From the NCBI RefSeq assembly GCF_030269925.1, contig NC_085112.1:10913501-10977500 (forward strand): DNA of 64,000 nucleotides, in the 5' to 3' direction. The stretch is from Bombyx mori. Lineage: Eukaryota; Arthropoda; Insecta; Lepidoptera; Bombycidae. Shown here piece after piece: positions 38,401-53,400 of this stretch (position 1 is the first letter of the stretch; each line of letters opens with the position of its first letter). Position numbers and translations under genes: made by a program. Below the pieces are notes generated by a model, which worked only from the letters and a program-made list of their open reading frames with translations, was not told where the DNA came from and searched no databases.

Positions 38401-41400
38401 TATCACTCGAGCCGTTGTGTTCATTATATCTGTAATTCTCTCTGGAGTTACCTCATGTCACAATATATATTACCAACAGTGTGTATGTAATTAAAACTTC
38501 AATTTCAAATCCCAACGAGAATGGCATTCTTAATGTTTAAGTCTATAGACCAGTAAGCGTTGAATGTAACTATACTTGAGACCTTAGAACTTATATCTCA
38601 AGGTGGGCGGCGCTATGGGCTCCAGTAACCAACCACTTAACACCAGGTGGGCTGTGAGCTCGTCCGCCCATTAAAGCTATAAAAAAATAAAAATAAAAAG
38701 AATGACAAGTGCGCAATGGATTTTTCTGGTTAATTACACGTTAAAATTGACCTAAGTTTTCGTATATCCCCCTACCAGGTGAACAGCGGTATGCTAGCAG
38801 GAATCCTCTCATTAGAACCGGAAAAGATTCAAGCCGTCGACATGGATACATTGAACGCGAGGATACGTTACAGCATCGAGAGCGGAGAACCAGAGTCTTG
38901 GCCGGATTATTTCACTATCGACACGAACACCGGCGCTGTAAGGCAACTGGTGCCGGTCGATACAAGTATTGCGAAAAAGTTTCAATTGGTCATTAAGGTG
39001 AGATATTTATCAGTTTCACGATTTTCAAACAGATAATGCTTTGGGAGTTCGACGAATCGTCATGCGTGAGTTCAAATTGTGATTCGGGCATTTTAAAGAA
39101 GACGCAAATAGGTATAAATCAGTTGACATTTTTAATATATCTTTAAAGATATCGATAAAGTGAAGATTTACCATCGAGCAAGCGATATTGGTCGGTGGAC
39201 GCACAGTCTGAGTATTGGATATGCATATTTATCTCGAAAACCTTGTTGGCACGTTTCAAGTGTTTGTCAAATTCCTTGTGTTCTACGAAAATTTTTTTTT
39301 CGTGCCGGGGGCCGAATCTACGAGGTCTCCGCGCCTAGGGGGCGCTCGGGGTATGTGGGACTTGACGATCTGCAAGGTGTTGGGAGCAGACCGCGGGCCC
39401 AAGGAATTTTAGGGCCCACCCACTAAACGACTCCCCTACACTCTTACACCCGACGTCTGATATCCGTCCGAAGTCAAAACCCAGTCACCGCAATAATAAG
39501 TTGGTTTTGTTCACCACATGATCCACGTGATGAGTAAAATTACATGTAAAATACCTGTATCAACTAATCAACATTGCCAATATTTTTGTAAATTAATAAA
39601 TTGCCTGTGGTCCCTCACTACCGTTTTGGTGCTAAGTGGTTACCGGAGCCAATAGATATTAACAACATCATTGGCACTACCTACCTTGAGATACGAGTTC
39701 TACGTCGGTTAACAGTACAACGGCTGCCCCAACCTTCAAACCGAAACGCATTACTGCTACACGATATAGATAGACAAGATGATGATACCCGGAAATCTGG
39801 TGACCACAAAGACTTCAGAAAATTTCAGTTTTTTTTTTCCTACCTGAGAGCCTTGAGAGGCTATTTCAGCGTAGCCTTAACTAGTAGGTGAGCTCACGGG
39901 GCTCAAACCTGGCGACGTTGCTAACACGAACCATAGCAATTTCAAGCAAAAATCAACCGACGTTATTGTATTTTAGGCCGAAGAAGTATCAGAAGCGAAA
40001 CGTTATACCACAGCCAAGTTGACCATCACAGTGCGGCCGGTAGACGCTAGTCCACCAGTCGTGAAAGCTTCTTCAGATTTAGGGGAAGTCGAGGAAAACT
40101 CACCGAAAGGAACTAAAGTCTTGGACTTAAACGGTCAGCCGATTGAGCTAGCTGTTTCTGATCCCGATCTGGTGAGTATAATACGTAGATTCGAAATAAT
40201 CATTCGTACGTGCGTACTCCTCGTCCTCGCGTCATTTTCCTCATTACTGAGAATCGTGACTCCCCCGCTGCATCAGTTTCTCCCGTATGATTTTCCTCCA
40301 TCTGCTGCGATCCTTAGCTTCATGAAGGGCATTGTGGAAGTTGATGTTTAGAGAAGATCGTATTTGGTCCGACCAACTCACGGGACTGCGTCCTCGGGGA
40401 CGTTTGCCATCTACCTTTCCTGTCACCATCAGCTGTTGTAAATTGTGACCCTTTTTCCGAGCATATGTCCGAAGAATTCCAGCACCCTACGAAGGCATAT
40501 AGCAGAGTGCTTTTGATATTTAGGGCTGACCCCTGTTAAGTGTTAGCATTAGAAACTTTAAGATAATAATATAGAAAGGCAAAAGGCTATTTGGTTTGAG
40601 CGACATTTTGGCAAGTTTACAGGAGAGCTATTTAAAGTTAAAATTTGAGAAAAATATCATACCAAATAAAATTAATTGAAGTTGAATTGAAGAATGAACT
40701 GTTGATGCTAATACCAAATAAAACGGGTCTTTAATAACAAAAGATAAATTTCGTGTATTATGTGAAATGTCTTTCCTTTCACTCCTCGATATAGTCTTAG
40801 AAGCGCCGAATTGTCAACGAATATAATTTTAACAGGGACCAGGAGATCCAATTCCGAACTACACGTTTGAACTAACCACTAATTTCTTCGACATCAAGGA
40901 CGGATATTTGGTTGTTGGTGACGAGACACTTGACAGAGATCCACCGAATCCAGGGAAATATAGAATTCAGGTATCTATCGACTTTTCGTCAGTACAAACC
41001 TATTTAAAATGCCATACCGGGTGCTTGGGAGTCTGGCAATACCTATAAAATTAATTGATAAATAATTTATATTATACTGTATATTCATATTTTTATACAG
41101 AATACAAAAGGTCTCACGAAATCTCTACTGGAGATTGTGATCTCATGAAATATAAACCACAATAAGGCTCATTAAAATAACTTGCTTGCTAAATAGCTAA
41201 TAATTCACTATTATTACACATTCAATTCGGATTCTTCAAGTTATTGTATTTTTTTATTATTTGTATAAAAAAATAAAAAAGAAATGTCATTGAGTTCGCG
41301 CCAAAATACACTGAATCTTATTTTTTGTAATGTTGCCATACTAATTAATTACTGTAATTTCTTTACGTTACATATTAATAGATAAATTAAACCTATTGGA

Positions 41401-44400
41401 ATATTTTCGTTTTTTTTTTATCATTATTGAAAAGGCTTATGAAATATAAAAGGCTGATTCTCTGATACTTGAATTTTTCTTCACTCAGGTCGTAGCCCGC
41501 GAAGCGAACGGTGGAGCCGCCTCAGCTCCATATACCATCACCGTACAGTTGCTAGACCAGAACGATAACGCACCAACCATACCTAAAACCCAACCAATAG
41601 TTGTACCGGCCACTTTAGAACCCACCGCAGTGCATAAGGTGAGATTTGTTCTGCGAAAAGAAGATGGCGTATGTAACTACAAGTGACGTGGCCTCAAATA
41701 CAAAAATGGCGCCCGAAATGTTGCTCTAATATTTTTTTCAATCAATTAATGTGGTTATAAAATTAATTTATTACACTATTGGGTGTTATTACTTTCTATT
41801 CTATACAATTTATATAAATTATCCTCCATAATTGATAAGGTCAGGTAGAGGTAAGGAGAACCATTTCATAAGGGAGAAGCTTGAAAAAGTGTGCCACCTT
41901 CAGCACTACGTTCAAAAATCCTCCAGAATGGCGCTAGCGTAGGCACAGGGTATGATTTGAATTGAGCAGTTGTTAACTGATTGAAGTGTGCTGAGTTAGG
42001 AAATTTAATATATTTAATGACTAGAGTAGCTAGTGACAGTGTAATATACAAGACCTCACATGTTTACGTAGTCAAAACTAATTTAGTCAATATAACCTAA
42101 AATTATTGGTGTGGTAAAACGTGAAGACATGGATTGTATTTTCTTATCAGCTTTAAATAAAATATTTTTTGTGATTTTGTAGTGCTTACAGCTCTTTCGT
42201 GTTTTTTTTTTATTTTTCTATTTTATTCTAAAAACTATCAGCGCTTTTTTTTTTAATTTACCCTTTTGCTACTGTAGCGCCACCCTTATTTAGCAGATTT
42301 TAACGAACACATTTTCACACAGAGACGTGTCTCCTTACCTCTACCCTCCATAATATCAATGAATAAATTCGAAAAAATAGGACAAGGAATTTTAGTAATC
42401 TTTTCTTTTATTTATTCATAGTAACATTATGTTTTTTTACAGGTCGAAGCTGTTGACATCGACGAGGGTGAGAACGCACGTGTGACCTATAATTTATATC
42501 ACGTGTCTAATAATGGTGGCAACAAATTCACTATAGACCCTAACACGGGAGTTATATGTAAGCACCTAAATCTAAATTACACTTGTAACACTTTTCTCAA
42601 TCGAACGTACGACGAATTGAATTTCGTCACTGATATTAAGTACGGTCCGAAATCTTTTTCTCTTCTTTTTAATATTTTTCAATTGGATAGGTAATAGAAA
42701 TAACGTTTGTTGCCGGATTCTGCTATTGAAAGATAATTGGAAGTTGCTTTACATTGCCTAATAGTGGTTAAACGCTAGTATTGAGTATCTATAGGCAGAT
42801 GCGTTTTATCTACGGTGCAGAATGTGGCTGCAATGGCGTTAGGGGACGCCGGCGTCGGCACTTTCAATGAGCCTGATACATTTGTACCTCTTTCAGTTTG
42901 ACCGCGCGCTTACTAGAGGGCGCTGGGGTAATGAGAGACAGAGAGAGATTGAGAGAGTAAGATAATGTTGGAGTGAGAGAGAGAGAGAGAGAGGGAGAGA
43001 TTGAGAGAGTAAGATAGTGTGGGAGTGAGAGAGAGAGATTGAGAGAGTAAGAGAGTGTGAGAGTGAGAGAGAGAGTATTCTTTAAGTCACACCAAATTAA
43101 TAAACAATGCGAACATTACATACACAAAAAAAAATACAAAAAATATTGCACATTTGTTGTTTTTTACGCGGACTCTAAATGGGGTATAGACGCTTTTGTC
43201 TATATGTATGCGATTTCAGATCAAATTTTAGAAAATTTCAATAAGTTTTTACCGCACAGATACAACATTTTCTGCATTCTACAGTCGCAAAGTATTCTTT
43301 TTGGTAAAAAGTACTTAAAGGCATTTCTCTCTTTCTGAGCACAAATATTTTAGTGCATTGCTGCAATGTAATTTGATTCTCCTTTAAAGTACTCATGGTA
43401 ATGGATGTCTTACAATTATCCATCCTGTTTGGTTTTGCTTGAACGCTCTTCCTTTCATATTTATTTAACTATCGAATTATATCTTTCTTGTGTGAATTGT
43501 GAACTATGAAAATAATATTCTCACATCATAACAGCACTTTGTTTTTGGCCTTAAAGTCTTAAGATTGGGATAGATTTTTCAGTAGTATCTTAGTAATTTT
43601 ATTAATGTAAAGTTTCCTGCAAAACTGCATGAGTAATTTAGGTTATATAATTTCACCAACTCATGAGCCCACGACTTCGCCTTATCACCAGTAAATTCCA
43701 ATACTAAGCAATAAATTACTGTAGTTCATTCAACTATATAAGGAGTAAATTTTTTAAAACCGTAAATCTGGAGCGTTTGCTCCACGGACACTTAAAATTG
43801 TTTTATAATAATACCTGATGGTGAGTGGTCGCCGTCGCCCATAGACTTCAGCAATGCCAGGGGCACAGCTAAGCTGCTGCCTACCGTTAAGTACTCTCTA
43901 CAAGCCTCGTTTGAAGAAGGACATATCATAGCGCTCGTGGAAACACCGTGCGAGGGAGCTCATTCCAAAACCGGATGGTACGTGGCAAAAGAGATCTCTG
44001 GAAACGCACTGTGGATGAACGCAGTGGCTCCAGGTAGTATGGATGAGCTCTACTCCGATGGCGGGCGATGCGATAGAAAAAACGAGATGATGGCATCATC
44101 TCAATTCCTCAGAGCACTCTTCAAATGACAAAACTCGTTCATATTCCAGCAAGCACGGGGCGTCTCCAAGCCGGCGAACAATACAGCGTTACAGTTCGAG
44201 CCACCGACGCTAAGGGCCTCAGTTCCCAGGGCATTGTGGAGTTATCCGTGGCCCCCGGCCCTAACACGAGCCCGCCGCAGTTCTCGTCCAGAGACTACTA
44301 CGCGCCCGTCTCGGAGGGCGCCGCCATTAACTCGACCGTCACCACGGTCACTGTGAGTGGTCGTGATTATTTGAGTCCTAATGGGAATAAAAGATCTCGC

Positions 44401-47400
44401 AATTATGCTTCATTTGGTTCTTTTTTTAAACAGTACCAACGAAACTTTTTTTTTATTGCTTAGATGGGTAGACAAGTTCACGACCCACCTTTTAAGTTTT
44501 GAAGTGGTTAACGGAGCCCAATGTCGACATCCACCTTGAGATACGAGTTCCAAGATCTCAATATAGTTACAACGGGTGCCCCACCCTTCAAACCGAAACA
44601 CATTACTGCTTCCCGGCAGAAATAGGCAGGGTGATGGTACCTACCCATGCGGTCTCACAAGACGTCCTACCAACAGTAATCATTTTCACAATAACAAACA
44701 AAAAAGATGTGTGGTGTCATGGGACACCGGATAGGAACGAAGTTCCTTATTATAAAAATATTAATTTTAAGTTCTATTCGAGGTATAAAGAAAATACTTA
44801 TTCGGGTATACATTTTTTATTATGATTTTTTAATGATAAAAAAAAACTACTTTACAAAGTTATCAACTTTATTTTATTCACAATTATTTATAAAAAAATA
44901 TATTATATAATAATAACAATATGCAAAGAAACAGCTATTTATATGAATAATAATAATAACCGTCATAGCGTAGATTATACATTAGACACTCTATAGCCAT
45001 CATACTAAGGCTATACATAAATAATAAAAATCTTACGTTACGGACGTTTTTTCCGGGTTAGGGTACCCCTCCGCATTGTCCCATAAGGAACTTCGAAATT
45101 TAATTTTTACACAAATATTATATAGCTGTTTTTTTCTATTAATTTTCAGGCAAAAGATCCCGAGAACGAGCCTGTGACATACAGCATATTATCTGGAAAC
45201 GATCTGAGACAGTTCGCAATCGGCTCTAATACTGGCGTCATAACGGTCATTAGGAGTCTAGACCGAGAAGTTTTGACGAGATATCAATTGGTATGCAAAT
45301 TTTTAATTAAAATTTAAGTTTAGTGTAGCTTTAGTTAATAGTTTGAAATACTTTTGAGTTTGCTTAAAAAATGTAACAATTATAATGCGATTGATCTTAA
45401 GAATATATTCGTGAACACAATACGTCACTTTTATTGAAGTAATAAATCTCATAAAAGTCGTGTAAGAGTGAATAGAGATGTAATCTATCTGTTGTACACA
45501 TAATTAACATATCTATATATTAATACGTGAAGCAAAAACTTTGTATCCCTTTTTACGAAAATTGCGCGGACGGAGGAGTATGAAAATGTCCACACTTATA
45601 GAGAATATAGAGAAGAAGTGCACAATGCTAATTTTTTTTTTAAATTATGCATAAAAGATACATTAAATCAATAAAGAAAACATTACACACACTACATACC
45701 ATGTATTTGACGCACACACGCATACATACTATTTATTGTCAAACTTTTGTTCTTGACGTCTGTTGTCAAATTGAGAATAGATTAAATTTTGTTTGTCTTT
45801 GTTAATATTTTTTATAGTGTAGTCTTGGCGAAATTTGTGATTATAGAAGTATAAAATACAATCATATTAATGATAGTCGAATTTCGACTACTGCGGGACC
45901 TCTAGTATAAACAAACTAGTGTTTGCCCGATGATCGAAATTCAACCATAATAAAAAATTTAAAATTTAGACTTGTTTTGTTTGTTGCATTTTCTATGTCG
46001 TTTATCTATTAATAAGACTTAAAAGAAAAACGGTTGTTTTAAAAACAAAATCACTGATTGTTATCTGATCTTAGCATTTCCAGTAGCTTCTAAAGTGAAG
46101 ATAATCAGCTTAAAAAGTGGAAAAAAAAACTAAAATAGAGGTTGTATACAAAATTATGCCCGGTATCGTCAATCCAAGCGATTTCTTTGAGTTAGTTATA
46201 CAGATAAACATCAAGAATATGCTAGGCTATATAAATACGATCAATTTGTAATATTTAGTCCTCGTAATTATTCGAATGCATTCGATTATTAATTTGAAAT
46301 AAATGACAGACTAATCGATTAAAAAAAATCGATACTATTACTGGGTATTTTGTTTTAATTACAAGCACAACATTTATCGATGTTTCAGGAGGTGAAAGCA
46401 GAAGATCCAGGGAAATTAGTGAGCACTGCGACCGTCAATATTAAAGTTACCGACATAAACGATAATAATCCGAAATTTGATGAGGAATTCTATACGTTTC
46501 ATGTTAAAGAAGGTAGATAATTAACATATCACAACTATTTTAAATCTAAACACAACTTATTAGTTAAGTTAATATAGATTTATCGAAGCGCCTAAAGTCC
46601 TTTGCGATTTGTTCTTAAAAGTTCTGGCTTGGGCTGAAGTTCGCGGCGCATTCGATGTTAAGTGTTGCCAGATTAGATGTACTCTTCAAACGGAAGCGGA
46701 AGTTCAAGGCGGTAAGGTTCGATACGTCCTATCATCAGTTATTCGAATATCATCAATAAGCAACACTATACGGAATATTTAGGTACACCGAAATAACGAG
46801 AAAAAACAAACTTAAAACCAAAATATAGTTACAAACTTCCAAGCCACCATTAGACGGAGACTTCGGAAATCGGATAGATTGACATAACCCAATTGTATAT
46901 ATAACCCAAAACATCTTCTTCTTCTTTATGGCTTCCTCATTACTGAGGGTCGTGACCACCTTGATCTAGTTTTTGCACCAGCTTCCTCCAATGTTGCCTG
47001 CATTTGGCCTGCTTAGTGGCGCCCGGGACGCTGGTGTTTGTGGCCTCCTTGACAATGTCCACCTAGTTGGCGATCAACTATTAGTTTTTCCAAGTTGTCA
47101 GGATTTCGTCAGGCCACGTGTCCGAAGTACTAGAGGAGACGCTGCATATTGAAATAACCGCTTTTTACTTCATGCACATGAATATATATACGGTACATAC
47201 ACCAAAATATCATTTTTTACAATTTTTGTCTGTCTGTCTGTTTGTTTGTTCCGGCTAATCTCTGGAACGGCTGGACCGATTTTGACGGGATTTTCACTGA
47301 TAAGTAGCTGATGATATAAGGAGTAACTTAGGCTACTTTTTTAGACTAGTTTCGCCCCGCGGCGTCACCCGCGGTACGACAATAACCGCCCGTAACATCG

Positions 47401-50400
47401 CGGGAGTCAACTATCAATAATAAAATTTAATATTTCCGAAGCGAAGCGAGGGCGGGTCGCTAGTATAATATACGTATAATACAATACTTACACACAGAAT
47501 ATTACCAATATATTATTAATATTATAGGGATGTCCGATGAATTCGTTGGGTACGTGCACGCGACGGACGCGGACGAAGGCGTCAACGCGATCATAAGCTA
47601 CAGCATCCCGAACAATTTGCCTTTCAACATCGACAACAACACCGGGATGATCAGCACCAAGACCAAACTCGACTATGAGAAGACGAAGGTGAGTACAAAA
47701 CCTTTAGATTTCCCGTTCATTTGTTAATAAAATGTAAGATATATTTATTTAGCTACTAGCTGACCCGGCAGACTTCGTAGTGCCTCAATCGATAAATAAA
47801 AGACCTAAACTTTTGTATAAAAAAACTTAAAACAAACAAAAGGAATCCGTCCGACGGGGGACACATTAAAGGAAAAACGAAATTGTTATTTTTATTTAAT
47901 TCCGAACATTTTCATATTTATTTACCTTTTAAGCCTTCTCTGGACCTCCACAAATAATTCAAGACCAAAATTAGCCAAATCGGTCCAGCGATCTCGAGTT
48001 TTAGTGAGACTAACGAACAGCAATTCATTTTTATATATATAGATTAAACACTATACGACGCAACTAAAATTACAGAAAAACTATAAATGAACCAACATCG
48101 AACAAACAATAATACTCTAACAATGCTAGAGGTAGAGGGGGAAGAGGTCGACCGAAAAAGACATGGATGGAGTGTGTGTGAGAGTGACGATATGAGAGAG
48201 AGAGAGAGGAGTGAGTGTTGAGACAACGGCTGATAGAAGAGAATGGAAGAGAAAAATTAGCTGTGCCGAGCCTACCTAGTGGGATAAGCTTAAGAAGAAT
48301 GTTAAAATGCATTTTCGTAGTCCATTTGACGATTACATTAATTGTGTGTCGGACAATAATAACTATTTAAACAGAAACATAATTAAAAATACATCTAAGA
48401 CTTCATTTTTTTTTAATTATCATATCGAGTGGCCAAAAGCTATTTACTTTAAGCGACATTTATCTTTGTAATTAAAGGTCCGTTTTATTTGGTATTAGCA
48501 TCACCAGTTCGATGTTTTCAATTAAACTTCAATTAAATTTACTCTGTTCAAATAGCTGAAGAAGTTTTTTTGTTATGATATTTATTCCAAATTTTAAACT
48601 TTAAGTGGCTGTCCTGTAAAGTTGCAAAAATTTCGCTTAAACCATATTTTCTATTGCCTTTACCTTTCGATATTATTTCCGACATTCCCAATGCTTGTTT
48701 ATGAGGTTAAACCGTAAAAATTGTTAAAATAAGTCTACAACAGTTCTTACAGGTGGTAGGACCTCTTGTGAATCCGTACGGGTAGGTACTACCGCCCTGC
48801 CTATTTCTGCCGTGAAGCAGTAATGCGTTTCGGTTTGAAGGGCGGGGCAGCCGTTGTAACTATACTTGAGACCTTAGAACTTATATCTCAAGGTGGGTGG
48901 CGCATTTACGATGTGGATGTCTATGGGCTCCAGTAACCAGTTAACACCAGGTGGGCTGTGAGCTCGTCCACCCATCTAATAAACAAGTTTTTTTTAAATT
49001 AGTTTCTAATTAATATAAACCGATTTCAACGAAGTATAAATGAGTGTATCATCAATTTAGTGGAATTTAGTGAAATATTCAATAATAAGAAAAACTCAAA
49101 AACGAGTGGACCGCTCTTGATAAAAATTGAGTAGCAACAGAGCAAAAAAAAAAAAACTTACTCTCTTTTTAAGTCGGTTAAAACAGCTCTTAACCTCCCT
49201 AGATTGATGGACGAGCTCACAGCTCGTCCATCAATCTAAGCAAATAAAAACACGAATAACGCCAGAAAATAACCAAAATCTAGGGTTGAGACGTCTCAAT
49301 AAATTACTTTTTTTTCAGGAATATTCTTTCGTGGTAACAGCGACAGATGGCGCTATAGACAAACGTCTGGGAACAGCGTCGGTCGCTGTACAAGTACAAG
49401 ACATACCCGATGAAGCGCCAATATTTCCTTTGCCGCTGTATTCGGTTCATGTACCGGAAAACGTGCCCAATTACCCAGTCGTTAAAGTTCAGGTTCGTGT
49501 GATGTGAAATTAATCGTCGCGTCGCGATGTAGTATCGATTTGTACCTACGTATAAATATATGTATACTAGCTGTGTCCGCGACTTCGTCCGCGTGGAATT
49601 TAACAAACCATTAAATTTATAATAATTGTTTTTTTTTTAAATAGAAGTATCCTAATTTACTCCTTATTACACTAGCTATCTGCCAATGAAAGCCCCGCCA
49701 AACTTTGTCCAGCTATTCCAGAGATTAGTCGGGACAAACAGACAAACAGACAAAAATTGTAACAAACGTTATTTTGGTATATATGTACCGTATATACATT
49801 CTTAATATGTCTGTAGTAAAAATCAGTCAGCTTAATATTACAAACATACATTACATTTTATTTTTCATTTCAACAATAAATATCAATCATCAAGTTTCGT
49901 GTACTTATAAATAAATTAGAATAAGGGTAGACAGATTTCTCTATTTTCTCACATCCTAGCCGCAATCGACCCTTAATCATGACGATTCCATCAGCTCAAA
50001 AATAACGAGAACTCCTTGAAAGAGTACGTTTGATAATAGCCTTGATAATTCCCCGAACAGGCAGAAGATCCCGATACATCTCCGGAGATAACGTACACGA
50101 TAATGAAAGGCGATATGGATCTGTTTTCGATCGACCGCAAGTCGGGTCTGGTAAGGACTCTGCAGGCCTTAGATAGAGAAACATCGGCCCGACACGAACT
50201 CATTGTTGGCACCGAAGAGAACAGCGAAGAAGGACCGGGCGCGACCACAACTATAGAGATTGTCGTTGATGTGAGTATTCGTTACTAGTGAATTCCGAAG
50301 GCCGTCATTTTGTTTTATTGAAATTACAAAAAAATACTAAAGGCTTGTTTGGGATGTTCGCGCTATCTTATTTTTATAGCAGACTTAATATATACATAAT

Positions 50401-53400
50401 AGTACCCTTTTATACCATCAACCCACCATCCATCTATACCACTTTCATATATTCCTTATACGGTGCTATTTCTGCGCTGTGACACGTTCTTCTTCAAACG
50501 AGGTACGAGATAACTTCTTAGCGGTAGTCACAGCTTGGCTATGCCCCTGGCATTGCCTTGATGTCCATGGGCAACAGTGGTTACTCATCATCCAATTTTC
50601 CGTATGCTACGCTGTTTACAATGGCAAATGTATGAAGACGTTTTGAAAAGTACATAAAAGGCTGCTAGCTGCATCAAACGCGTACAGCTTAGACAAATAA
50701 TTTATGTGTTTGCTTTTGAAAACATTTTGTGAATTATTTCGTTTGCCAGAAATTATTACAGATGTGAGGAAGTAATTTTGAATACAAGGTTTCGTTAAAT
50801 TATTGCTAACGCATTGGAGTTTTCCGTAGGGTTTCTTCTTAATAGTATACTTGACAATATTTTAATATGCTAGGTGAATGGATGAACATATGGTTCAATA
50901 GGTGTCGAGTGATTATCAAAATTCGTGGACAACGCAACGTTAAAATCGCCAGTTACTTTGAGACCCAAAGGTCGAAGTCAAAATTTTATTAAAGAGTGGC
51001 TGTCCCAACCTTTAAATTAGTGACTCCTGCCTGCCCAGACTCATAATACCAGCAGTAAAGTCCCCATTTTTCTAATATATTTGGGCTACTAAAACTAATC
51101 ATGCCACTGAATCATGAACAAGTTTTAAATTATTGCATTTCATTAAACGCAATCCATACATTATAAGTTAGATTGGTTTTCGTTATCGTGTTGTTTTGTT
51201 GTATAGTTGTTACGACGATTGTATACAAGTTCAGCACATTTGTCTTGCTTAGTCATACGCTACATGGCTTATGTTGCAAGCCAGCTGTTAAGCTATTACA
51301 TAGCTTTTATCGCGGGCTTTGAACGCGGCGATCGAATCAAGAAATTCCGTAACGAAAATAAAACCTAACACGCCCCCTCCGCCTACTATGTAGCTCGCGT
51401 TCAATACATTCACACGTTGCGATTGTGTAATGTTTGTAAATAAGCGCGCGCGGTGTGACGTCTCACTACATGCGCATCATGAAAAGTCTGCCCATCTCTC
51501 TCTCGCGCGGTCTAGCTTATGAGTGTGAAGGGGACAGTTAATGTTTTGCTTTTCTTAATGTTTATAAATATAGCGTGGTCTTATTTTATTATTGTTTTAA
51601 TTTTAAATTATTATTGTCTAATTATAATTGCATAAGTTGATAAAAAATACTATTCAATAACTTTACCGCGGCAGTCCCTGAGTGCCACACGTGTTTTTTT
51701 TTACTTGTATAAAATAAATAAATAAGTTTGTATATCTCCAGGACAAGAACGATAACTCGCCCATATTCACGTCAGTGGTCCGACCGGTCACGGTGGAGGA
51801 CTCATCGTCTATAGGGAGTCTCGTGCAGACGGTCGTCGCCAGTGACGCAGACGCGACGTCACCGAACAACAGAGTCCGGTACAAACTAGTGGGTCGGGGT
51901 AAAGCGTCCAAGTACTTCCACGTCGAACCCGACACCGGTGCGTTGAGGGTTCGCGATGATCTGAAGAAGGAAACGGATAGCGAGTATACGGTAAGATTCA
52001 TACTGGTTTGTTGTCTTGAGCCCTCGTGTCTCCTTACGAGGGACCCCCCTCTGCCTGACCTTGAGGCAGGGGTGATGAGCTTTTTTTTATTGCTGCTTAG
52101 ATTGGTGGACGAGCTCACAGTCCACCTAGTATTAAGTGGTTACTGGAGCCCATAGACATCTACAACATCTAGGAAGGGTGGTGGTGCCTACCTGTGCGGT
52201 CTCACAAGAGGTTTGCTGGCATGAATCTCATATACGTGCTGGTTTGAGTTCAGATTGGATGGAATTTTCTTCTTTCTTCGTTCTTCTTTTGGAAGACCGA
52301 ATGGTTAGGCCACAGACAGAAACGTGAACACATCCGCCCACCTTTCTCTATCACCACATCTTTCATACCGAAACGCATTACTGCAGCAATAGGCGGAGCG
52401 CTGGTACCTACGAGCTAAGTAGAAATGATTAAAACCAAATTCGTGTGCATTACAGGTGGACGTACAAGCTTACGACCAAGGCGATCCGGTCATGTCATCG
52501 GTGACCAGTCTAACGGTGTACGTGAGCCATTCGGCAACCGTTCCACCTGACGTAAGCGCTCAGTTTTTTACACATGTAGCAGCAGTAGTAGTAGTAGAAT
52601 AGTAGAGATAAAAAAACTATAATAGAACTAAAAAAATATTTCTTGAAAACTCGTCTTTAATTCGTTGATACTAAGGTTTTTTTATATAAAGATTCTTTGA
52701 TGTAAGTACGCGCTCTAAATGTATTAAGAATGAGAGCAGAGAGGTAGGTAGGCAGGAAAATGTCAATAGATAAAAGTTTATGGGCTCACGACCCTTAGTA
52801 TTGATTATCGAAGCCCATAGATACTAAAACGTGGATGACATCACTTCAAGCTGAATGTTTGGATTTAGGAACGCTTGACTGCTTCTCTATAGAAATAGGA
52901 AGGGATGTAAAGAGACAAAAAGCTCTTTAGAAATAGGCAAGATTGAAAGAACCAACAAGCTCTTTAGAAATAGGCTGGATGGAAAGTGACAAAAAGCTCT
53001 TTAGAAATGGGCAGGATGGAAAAAGACAACAAGCTCTTTAGAAATAGGCAGGATGGAAAATGACAACAAGCTCTTTAGAAATAGGCAGGATTGAAAGAAC
53101 CAACAAGCTCTTTAGAAATAGGCTGGATGGAAAGTGACAAAAAGCTCTTTAGAAATGGGCAGGATGGAAAAAGACAACAAGCTCTTTAGAAATAGGCAGG
53201 ATGGAAAATGACAACAAGCTCTTTAGAAATAGGCAGGATGGAAAGTGACAACAAGCTCTTTAGAAATAGGCTGGATGGAAAATGACAACAAGCTCTTTAG
53301 AAATAGACAGGATGGAAAGTGACAACAAGTTCTTTAGAAATAAGCAGGATGGAAAGTGACAACAAGCTCTTTTGAAATAGGCAGAATGGAAAGAACCAAC

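Noticed and set aside
44125..44149. Extension of exon 12 upstream as an alternative start
   Set aside because: The sequence before 44150 is intronic spacer next to a reversed LINE; phase and homology support the acceptor at 44149.
51663..52118. 151-codon minus-strand ORF
   Set aside because: Antisense to exon 18 of the cadherin; no similarity of its own.
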